From positions 19,220,001 through 19,284,000 of the forward strand of contig OX637296.1 of the NCBI GenBank assembly GCA_951799445.1: a stretch of 64,000 bases of DNA, in the 5' to 3' direction. Shown here piece after piece: positions 56,415-64,000 of the stretch. Numbering within the stretch: position 1 is the stretch's first letter; each line of letters opens with the position of its first letter. The DNA comes from Pseudisothecium myosuroides. Lineage: Eukaryota > Streptophyta > Bryopsida > Hypnales > Lembophyllaceae. The translations under genes were made by a program, and so were the position numbers. The notes under the pieces were generated by a model that ran no database searches, had not been told where the DNA came from, and saw only the letters and a list, made by a program, of their open reading frames with translations.

Positions 56415-57383
56415 TTAACCCCTCATCGCCTGAGGGGACGAAAAGTGTCCTCATGTATAATTCAAAGTGCTGTAACTTTTGCATCCGATATCCGAATTTG
56501 ATAAAACTTATTGGTAAAGTTGCGCTCTCTCTTCTAGTTTGTGTGGTAAAATTTTCAGATCAATCCAAGATTTACAAATTAAATGGGAGCCAATCAAAGT
56601 TCACAGGTTCAGTTTGGATTCACCAAACTGCATTTGATGGCTGAAACTTCGGGGGGGGGGGTATCTCCTTCATACAATGTTCGTTTTCAATAAAATATGT
56701 TGGGTTGTGTTCCCCTTTTAGTCTAGTTATTGTGGTAAAATTTTCATGTCAATACAAGCTTCTTTGAATGTTTGGGAGCAATTCAAAATTTAAAATCCAG
56801 CCATTTTCGGATTACAATGAAACTCGGCGGCTTGTAACTTCTTCATACAATGTCCATTTTCAATAATTTCTTTTGTGAAAGTTGCGCATACTGGTCTAGT
56901 TTGTGTGGCTAAAATTTCACTTGAATCCAAAAAGTAATGAATGACTGAGATGCTTTTTAGTGGAGGAGGTTTAGCCTTACATGGTGTTTTTTGCAACTTT
57001 TCATGCTATTTTTTGACATTTCAAATCTATTTTGTAGACACATTGAGTCAATTGAATGATATTTTTTTCACCAATGTGTTTGTATGTTGATTTTGAATCA
57101 CTTTATAGTCTCAAGTTTTTTCATTTGAGTAGGTTTAGAAGTCGAATTTCACCTCCAAATGTGCTTTTTGGAAAATTTCAGCATCTTTTTTTAACACTAA
57201 AACATTATAATCTTTCAATCCATGCGGTCAAATGGCTTCAGATTTTTTCTGTGTCATCTACAACATGTTCACTACAATATTGTACGGTTAAGATTTCTAT
57301 AACTTAGTGACATCTAAATTTACAACACTTCAAAAGCAACGCTGTTTTTGACCTCGTTTGGACTTCAGGCGATGAGGGGTTAA
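56415..57383. mobile_element. piggyBac-like non-autonomous element, family C
   Basis: A perfect 19-base inverted repeat, TTAACCCCTCATCGCCTGA and its complement, bounds the element. Length is 969 bases. Its terminal sequence differs from families A and B after TTAACCCCT, but the TTAA-CCCC rule holds. The interior is built from repeated blocks (see 56467) and its right part is related to 31114-31818. Confidence 0.75.
56467..56950. repeat. Three imperfect tandem units inside the family C element
   Basis: Units of roughly 170-190 bases share, in order, a CTGTAACTT-type start, CTTCATACAATGTTCGTTTT-type text, AAGTTGCGC, TCTAGTTTGTGTGGTAAAAT and TTTCA-ATCAATCCAAG. The GTGTGGTCAAAATTTT motif also occurs in family A elements. 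Confidence 0.55.
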
Positions 57384-57408
57384 AGCATGAAGTGCCAATT
57401 GACTACTA

Positions 57409-57900
57409 AGGTAAAACAGCCCATTACGGACAAAAGACCCATTGTAGACACCTACAAATGACCCCATTATGGTTTTCTTCCACCCCATTATGGTTTTCTT
57501 CTAGTGAATGAGATTTGGGCCACAATCAATGTCTTTGCTAACCAGAATGGAGTGATTAGTAACCACAATAGGAATTTCCAGCTTTTTAGTGCTAATTCAT
57601 TGTAGGAAGTGATTGTTTTAGGGCTTCCATATTAGGAAATATTGTGACTGCTTTAGGTGAGTAAGATGACCGTTAAGGATATTGTTTTTGTTGGTTTTGG
57701 GGTAGTCTAGAGACTCTTTTAGGCCACATGGGTTGAACACTTCAAAAATTCATAACAAATTCACACTTTGTCAAAAAAATATAATTTCAATTGCTCTCGC
57801 CATTTCTATCACTTGTCTTTATGTGGAAAAAAAGTTAAAAAATTTCAACAATGACATGAGTGCAAAGTCCCCATTTTGTTCGTAATGGGCTGTTTTACCT
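57409..57900. mobile_element. TA-target MITE (AGGTAAAACAG ends), innermost element
   Basis: TA-AGGTAAAACAGCCCATTACG at the left and CGTAATGGGCTGTTTTACCT-TA at the right form a 20-base perfect inverted repeat. Length is 492 bases. It sits in the right arm of the element at 56055. Its inner AAAAATTCATAACAAATTCA block belongs to the dispersed TTTGAAAATTCATA core group. Confidence 0.8.
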
Positions 57901-58429
57901 TACTAGTGCTTCTACCTTATGCAGCATGATTTGCCAATCCTGATAGTTGGGTACAGTAATCATTTTGTGTTAAAAATATTACAATATAGTTTTGAACCAA
58001 GAGTAGTACACAAATTTGAATTTACCTGCAGTGAGACCATGTGAATTTCCTGGGCGAGGGTCTCTTGGGAAGTGAAATGCCAGTTTAGTTGATCAAGTCT
58101 GGTCTCCAAGTAACTTCCCCGCATTTATGAAGACTCATAGTCCACAATGCATACTTTATGCGCTCTTCAGTTTCACTCTCTGTGCAGCATGTTCTGCAAC
58201 ATCAAGGAAGTGTCTGCAGTGTACATTTGTCTTGAATGCGTCCCCTTCGCATAGGGAGCCAAAACATGACAATCTATGACAAGAGGGAAGTGCACCTATG
58301 ATCGTCATTTCAGCATATTTACTTGAATGTACACCACCATTACAATTTTGCCCACAATGGGTTTGCTCCCATTCTGTCCGTAATGGGGGTAGTTTACCTT
58401 AAACATAGTTTGTTTCATTGGCAAGTGAA

Positions 58430-58520
58430 AAAGGATTCAGACATATTTTAGCATGCATTATTTGGACATGGTGTGAATAAATTATGCATTTTCAAAGCGA
58501 TGTTTATAGGTGTATGAATG
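58430..58520 (-). repeat. Dispersed repeat core, reverse orientation
   Basis: The complement reads CTTTGAAAATGCATAATTTATTCACACCATGTCCAAATAATGCAT in outline, matching 1500-1560 and 61370-61415. A similar reverse copy lies at about 30770-30830. Confidence 0.5.
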
Positions 58521-58543
58521 ATCAACAATAGGCTCTCATAAGG

Positions 58544-58645
58544 TCTCATGTTTGTATATATCTCATGTTTGTATATATCTCATGTTTGTATATATCTCAT
58601 GTTTGTATATATCTCATGTTTGTATATATCTCATGATTGTGTGTA
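58544..58645. repeat. 17-base tandem repeat, five perfect copies plus one degenerate
   Basis: The unit is TCTCATGTTTGTATATA. Copies 1-5 are identical and the sixth has two substitutions. Identity suggests recent expansion. Confidence 0.9.
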
Positions 58646-59603
58646 TCTTGTGTAATCAAAACTAGGTTTTATTGTCATTTTTTGGTCCAAACGTAGTGTC
58701 ACATTATGGAAAGTGATGATGATAGGTACACTTACCTTAAACCGCTAAGAGAGCCTAGTAAGAAGGGGAATTTAGGATTAGAGCTATTTTTGGGGAAAAT
58801 AAATTATGACATGAAAAGGCTTAGACGTACAATGTTCATTTGCACAAGTTTTCATTTTCTTCCCATATCTACATGAACAAATTTCAAACCCTTGCACAAA
58901 TGTTGCAAAGCCCCAAGTGCCTTAGTTGGTTGCATTGTTGAAGAAACACGGGCATCCAATGGAAACACTATAGTAATAAACATGAGGACCAATATCCACA
59001 TACCGGCCAATTTGGAACCATGCTCTTCATATACTCAAGAAAACTATTCTAAGAAAAACCTTGGTGAATCCAAAATCCATATGACGCACATTAAGAAAAT
59101 ACATTTATTGATTGAATCAAAACATTGTCCAAAGTTCAATTTAAATTGAAAGGAAATTCACCCAAAATTGTATCCTTTGAAAGCCACCACTTTAGCCTTA
59201 GCATAACACGAACCGTTCAAGAGTAATATTAATAATGATCTCCAATTCTACATTTCAAATATTCTACTTTATTCATTCTTCCATCAAAAGGGTAGAACTT
59301 GACAAGGTGGATACATCCTAAATTGCACCCTATCTAAAAATGCCATCATCACTCTAATTACATCTCAAAATCAACATGTACTTAAGTTGAAGAAATGATT
59401 TTAGAACATCTATCCAAAAAAACTTTGATCATTCATAACCGTTTTGCATACGGTATCCAAATGTTGCATTCTTTTGTGCATTGGAAACTCCTTTCATTTG
59501 CCAACCAAAAAAACTTGAAAATTCAACCACTCTAAAAGTAATCACTGTGCATTACTTAAAAAATGTTGATTTTCAGTGTCTCTACCTTACATCACAAAAT
59601 GTA

Positions 59604-59822
59604 AGGTAGAAGCATCCAATGGTGTCCTTGTACCCAATGGCGTCCCTTTCTTGGAAGGGACATCAATCTGAAACGCAATTCTAGGTGGACCATATATGGT
59701 TTATTATTTCAGTCAAAAAATAATAAGCTATATTTGGTGTGTCTACATTGAGGTTCTGAAATGACACCCCTTCCTAGAAAGGGACGCCATTGGATACAGG
59801 GACGCTTTAGGGTGCCTCTACT
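59604..59822. mobile_element. TA-target foldback MITE (AGGTAGAAGC ends), 219 bp
   Basis: TA-AGGTAGAAGCATCCAATG at the left and GTGCCTCTACT-TA at the right. The arms continue as CCAATGGCGTCCCTTTCTTG and its complement AGAAAGGGACGCCATTGG, about 55 bases of hairpin stem. The ends match the family at 56055. Confidence 0.7.
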
Positions 59823-59924
59823 TAGGGAAAGACAAACAATATACATGATTTGGCTCCACAAATATTTATCAATGTTCAGATATTTTTCACCATTCTCACT
59901 TCCATTCCCATGTTTGGAGGGTCG

Positions 59925-60150
59925 GGGTGTACTGGCCCCTTTGCTCGGCCTCCTAAATCATTCCAGGGGTGCAATTGAAAAAAAAGCCCCCTATTTTGAG
60001 CCGTCTCTAAGGTATGTTCTAGACCTCTCCTAGCTAATTTGGGGCCTCTGATTGCAAATATGAATTCAGAATTTGCAAATTTTATCATGCCTCACAAATA
60101 TAAAAAAATTCAGGGTTTTCCCACTACGCCGAGTGAGGGGGTCAGTTCAC
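59925..60150. mobile_element. MULE-type MITE copy
   Basis: The core GCCCCCTATTTTGAGCCGTC, CTAGCTAATTTGGGGCCTCT and GCAAATTTTATCATGCCTCA is the same family as 2141 and 48375. Limits are approximate. Confidence 0.55.
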
Positions 60151-61740
60151 CCCTGCCGTTTTGAGTGTCTTTATTACCCGAGTCCACAGCAAGTCTACTG
60201 TAAGCAATTTGACAAAACACACATGGCATCCTAATTGATTCATGGCAGCACCAACTGAACTGATTCATTTTGCGTTCCAAAAAAAGCCAGAAGTGAAGAA
60301 AAGGAGGCCCCAATGAAGGACATGACTGGTGCCCGTCGTCCAAGTCCACCTTCCACTCACTCCCATCATGCCATGAAATAAGGGAGACAAGTTTCGCCTC
60401 TTCCACATGACCCCCACCCCACCCGGCCCTTGCCCTCGCCCTCGCCCTCCCCCTGCTCCTCTCCTCTCCTGTTGTACTCTATTGTTGTCTTTTCCCTGGT
60501 GTTTCTGTTTCGTTCACCCCTTTGAAGTGAGTGCCAGGACACTAAATTCCTTGCACCTACAACATTGCACGACCAGCTCTGGCTGGAACTCTCACTTTTT
60601 ATCTATCTTACACACAAAAGCAGACAAAAGAAAATAGTTCAAAACTGAAATGTCCCACCCAGCCAGTGATGAGTTCCGTATGGAGGTTGAGTGCATAAGT
60701 TAGGGGAGTAGTACTGCTGATTCACTGGAAAAGATTTGCCTGAAAAAGGCGGTCAGCCACCCAGTGCTTACGTCCGTTTTTTAACTTTTGGGGAGTGGAG
60801 TGAGTTCGCGCACTGATGAGTAACTGAGGATGGTGGGGGCTTTAAGAAAAAATAAAAATACCATGGGTCAAATGCTAGGTCACAGTAAAACTCCGTGCAC
60901 CTACAAAATTAAATTGCGTGAGGAACTCTGAAAACTTTCACCAGCAAAGGAAGCTTGCAGACAAAGGAAATTCTTCAAAATCTTCCACACTTCTGTTGTG
61001 TATTGATGTTGAGTGCATAAGTTACTAGAGTAGGGTCCGTACATCTGTAATCAATACTACCCCCAAATGGAACACCTACATCTTGACCAAAAAAGCCTCA
61101 CAAAAGTTAAGATGTTGATTACACAAATGTCCACTATCAAAACATGAGATTCTTCCTTGTCTTGGTTCCTTTTTTGCCAAGTCACTTGTATTTTTGCCTC
61201 TTATGCAGTGAAACTCCGTTTCTTTTGTTTCACCCCCCAAAAACAACAACAACATGGAATTTCCATTTGTTTCCATAAAAAAAACAAAAAAAATCCAACA
61301 ACAACAACAACAACATGAGATTCTATGAGAGCTTTATGTTGGTTTTTGGTACACCTAGAGATTGTACTTTGAAAATTCATAACTTATTCGTAGAGTGTCC
61401 AAATAATGCATGCTAAAGAGTGTCGGAATCCTTTTTCACTTGCCAATAAATAAGATCCAATAAGAAATTTTTTATTCTTACATCATAGCACCTACGGTCA
61501 GTTGTAATTCGTGTCAATGACAGCAGCACCTTACCTTAATGGAGTACTGGTTCACAACAAAACGCCGGTCACTGTAACTTAGTTTGATTACGGTACTCTT
61601 TTTACTCTTTTCACTCGAGTTCCCACTCCACTGACCCCGAATAATAACTTAATTGAGTCCAAGTTCACTATTTTTTTCCTTTTTTTCCTTTTTTTAAACA
61701 GATGAAACGAATGAGTCCAAGTATTAATTGTTTATTCCCC
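60151..61740. other. No gene supported; one dispersed repeat copy
   Basis: A CCCTCGCCCTCGCCCTCC-type GC-rich tract (60420-60455) and (AAC)n near 61240-61315 stand out. 61340-61535 is a dispersed repeat copy matching 1474-1668. No coding frame shows a recognisable motif. Confidence 0.35.
61340..61535 (+). repeat. Dispersed repeat copy with TTTGAAAATTCATAAC core
   Basis: It aligns with 1474-1668 in the same orientation: TACACCTA, CTTTGAAAATTCATA, GTGTCCAAA, AAGATCCA and a final TTACCTTA. Confidence 0.5.
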
Positions 61741-61959
61741 AAGGGACACTCTAACTGCACACTCTCTGACAGCAGAAGCGAAAAAGCAGGGCAAGGTAAG
61801 AAGTTGAACATGGCCCAAGGGAGGAAAAAGGGGCGACTGCGAAGTGGACAACACCAGGTCAGTCAGTCAGGTCAGTCATGAAGGGCGCCCCCCTTTTGCA
61901 GGCCCACGCCATGCTGCACATTGCACAAGAGTGGCAGCTGCCTGCCTGCCCAGACTAAA

Positions 61960-62254
61960 TACAAACCGACGACCAGCCCAGCCCAGCTGGGCCTTCTTCA
62001 GTTCACGCACAGATAATGCAAAACTTTCCTCATTGCCAACGTTTTTATATTCACGCACAATAGATAGGTACTTGTTCTTTGGGCTCCTCCTCATCTCTCA
62101 AATCCCACCTAACCTTCCATCTACCACGCCATTCCTCTCTTCTCTTCTCCTCCTCTTCAGTTCACGCGCAGATTGCTTTCTTCTTCTTCTTGTAGCACAG
62201 CTTTGCAGGAACAGGATCAGGAACAGCAGCAACAGCAGAAGCTTGGGATCCAGG
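61960..62254 (+). promoter_or_regulatory. Promoter and 5' leader exon of a plus-strand gene leaving the window
   Basis: A TATA-like TTTTTATATT lies at 62042-62051. It is followed by a CT-rich leader (TCTCTTCTCTTCTCCTCCTC), a CAG/AAC-rich stretch and a strong donor, CAGG|GTAAGA (GT at 62255). The block CTTCAGTTCACGCACAGAT at 61994 is repeated about 160 bases later as CTTCAGTTCACGCGCAGATT. Composition is sharply different from the AT-rich repeats to the left. Inference: this is a non-coding first exon with a long leader intron. Confidence 0.5.
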
Positions 62255-63951
62255 GTAAGATTGGAGCTCTAGTTGTGGTCTTGTGTGTGTCTTTGCAGGT
62301 GACATGAGTTGCTGAAAGGTAGTGTTGTGGCTTGGAGTTGGATGGGTGTGCGTCTGGCTGGAGGCTTGAGAGAGAAACAGTTGTGAGAGATTAGAAAGAT
62401 TTGAGTTTGGAGAGTTTTGAGGGATTTGAGAGTTACAGGAGGGTTGCAAGGTGAGAGCTTTGTAAGTTTTGAGAGTTTTGGGAGTTTTGAGCTGATGGTG
62501 TCTGTTCTTGTTTTGGGTAGTTTCATTGAGAGATTGGTTCCGGTGTTGTGTGGGAGTTGGACTTTGGGTTTCGGAGTACAGTAGGAGGAGTTTTGTGGAT
62601 TTGAGGTTCGGTGTAGTCACGACTTGGTAATGGACGTTTCTGTTTGCTGCGGTAGTGATTTAGTTCGGACGTTTTCTGAATTTGTGCAAGAGGATTCTGA
62701 TCGCTTTCGTGTGTAAAGATCTGCTCACGCAGAAAGGTTCTTGGAGAACGTGTAATTGGAGAGCTTTTGGGTTCTTCTGTGATCTTCGTTTTCTTCGTGG
62801 ATATCAAACCTGTAAATGACGAAATAGAGCTATCTTTAAGAGCAACAGAGGTGTACTATGGAAGAACCACCTGTCATTTAGAAAGATGTAGAGGGGATGA
62901 ACTTTCTTCAGGCAGATTCTATCGGGGCTCGTCAAAAGCTATCCTTCATCAGGAAGCAAACGGGAGCAAATGCCTTCAACTCGTAACATCGAACTGTGAC
63001 TGATAATTTGTGGTAGTAGTGAGATGTAGCCTCTCTTTGCTGTACTGGTTTTGTGAATCTGGTAGGCGAAGCAATTAGAATTGCTCTGGAACTGTGCACA
63101 CCTGTTTTCCTTGGGAACCTTGTTTTGGATCGTCACACGCATCTCTTTCGCTGTCGAAAACCGAGTTCTGACGAGTCTTTTCTCCCTTTAGGAAAGTAAC
63201 ACTGGAATTTCATTTCTCGAGACGTGTTGCTCATCTTTCGATTCCATGGCGTGTGTGCCACTTACTCTCAAAGTCTTACGCCCGCAGTGCGCAGATGTAT
63301 CTTGAAGCTTTTGGATACGACAGCATAGCTAAGTTGTCATTTGTTTAACTTGTGAAGTCGCGACGGTGATCTTTATGTTTTGTGAGCACGCTGTTTCTTG
63401 TGAGAAACTAGGAGAAGATAATGTTCTCCGTAAATCACTTTGGAGTAGATCTGCCAACCTTCAGACCCGAGTTCAATCTGGCTGTGGGATAGTGCACCCT
63501 GTTTCTGTTTCCACAGAAAATCCGGTTTTGATAGACTCTGCATTATTTTATCCTGAGACTCAGTTTCCCAAGAAAATCCAGTTCGTCACGCTCTAGTAAA
63601 GAATCAGCAGAAAGTTGCTCTCAAAGCGACCTTGGTCAGAGTTGTGTTCGCACTTCGAGATCTGTGCGAGTAGACAGTATCTACTGTTGGTGAACGGATC
63701 TGCTACTAGGCAAGTCTTTTGGAGTGTTCGTAGATCGAGAAGTTGTACAGCAGTTGTTTCTGAATTTGCCAACTCACTGTTGTTACCTTGATGGGTGCAG
63801 GTTGTTCTAGTTGATTTCTTCCTCGCGATTCTTTGCTAGAAAACTTAAAAGAGGATTTGAAGGTAAAATCGCAAGGCCGAGCCTGGTCTCCTTCTTGGAT
63901 TGTGTTTCCCTCGACTTGCCAGAGTACAGAAAAATTCGAACTGGAGGGAGG

Positions 63952-64000
63952 ATGACAATCCGACCCGGACAGCCATCACGGAAGTCGTCTATTTCTGGAG
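63952..64000 (+). CDS. Possible start of a coding region cut by the right edge
   Basis: After a plausible acceptor (CTTGCCAG, exon from 63923) an ATG in good context (GGGAGGATGAC) opens a frame that stays open for the remaining 16 codons, MTIRPGQPSRKSSISG. With the leader at 61960-62254 this implies a leader intron of about 1.67 kb (62255-63922). The protein is not identifiable from 16 residues. Confidence 0.3.
   Translation, partial: MTIRPGQPSRKSSISG

Larger units (their letters stand above)
56055..57917. mobile_element. TA-target MITE (AGGTAGAAGC ends) with two further elements nested inside
   Basis: Left end TA-AGGTAGAAGCACCAGTAG and right end GTGCTTCTACCT-TA. Reading the right arm with the inner element (57409-57900) removed gives AGGTAGAAGCACTAGTAGTC then AATTGGCACTTCATGC. 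This aligns with the left arm and proves the nesting. The element at 56415 is also inside. The left inner part aligns with 47507-47886. Confidence 0.7.

Noticed and set aside
62162..62620. 152-residue minus-strand frame rich in Thr, Pro and Asn
   Set aside because: It is the antisense reading of a GAGAGTTTTGAG-type low-complexity stretch within the inferred leader intron. It has no motif and overlaps another frame in a different phase.
62767..63596. Two plus-strand frames (62767-63003 and 63366-63596) as exons
   Set aside because: They have no recognisable motif and lie in the inferred leader intron. Composition alone does not support them.

Overview
The window looks like nuclear DNA of a land plant. 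It is AT-rich, with one intron-rich, clearly plant-type gene, GT-AG introns of roughly 90-530 bases, AAACCCTA telo-boxes near that gene, and very large amounts of small non-autonomous DNA transposons. The repeat style suggests a bryophyte or another non-flowering plant, but that is inference. There is no bacterial gene organisation and I see no tRNA, rRNA or CRISPR array.

Only one gene can be reconstructed in full. It is a WRN-like RecQ DNA helicase on the minus strand (CDS span 16636-23897). I derived a 20-exon model of 928 codons that stays in frame across all 19 introns. It carries the RecQ helicase core, the RQC zinc site and winged helix, HRDC, and a C-terminal helix-turn-helix region like that of human WRN, but no exonuclease domain. 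The window also clips two other probable genes. On the left, a minus-strand gene has its start codon at 454 and runs off position 1. On the right, a plus-strand promoter and 5' leader (about 61960-62254) has a possible coding start at 63952.

Most of the rest is layered mobile-element debris. Six features stand out. (1) At least six near-complete elements have ends TTAA-CCCC...GGGG-TTAA (3638, 5289, 36847, 41510, 44925, 56415), plus diverged relatives (31114, 27925, 34343, 44462). This is the terminal signature of piggyBac, in at least three sequence families. (2) A TA-target family has ends AGGTA...TACCT (3501, 47507, 56055, 57409, 59604). (3) A second TA-target family has ends CACAAAATAGTG (13078, 31053, 40163). 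(4) Mutator-type MITEs include one with a 9-base target duplication (2141). (5) Two full-length Stowaway-like MITEs lie at 9317 and 43603. (6) A dead pogo-like DDE transposase gene (7800-8945) accompanies pogo/Emigrant-like MITEs (35029, 52463, 55428). Several elements sit inside others, so their relative ages can be read directly.

A 2.3-kb tandem duplication (47163-51771) holds two aligned copies that differ by separate insertions and by flipped MITE cores. It therefore supplies natural empty sites. Long stretches between these features (9.9-12.7, 13.4-16.6, 32-34.3, 37.7-41.5 and 52.7-55.4 kb) hold only short, unsupported reading frames.
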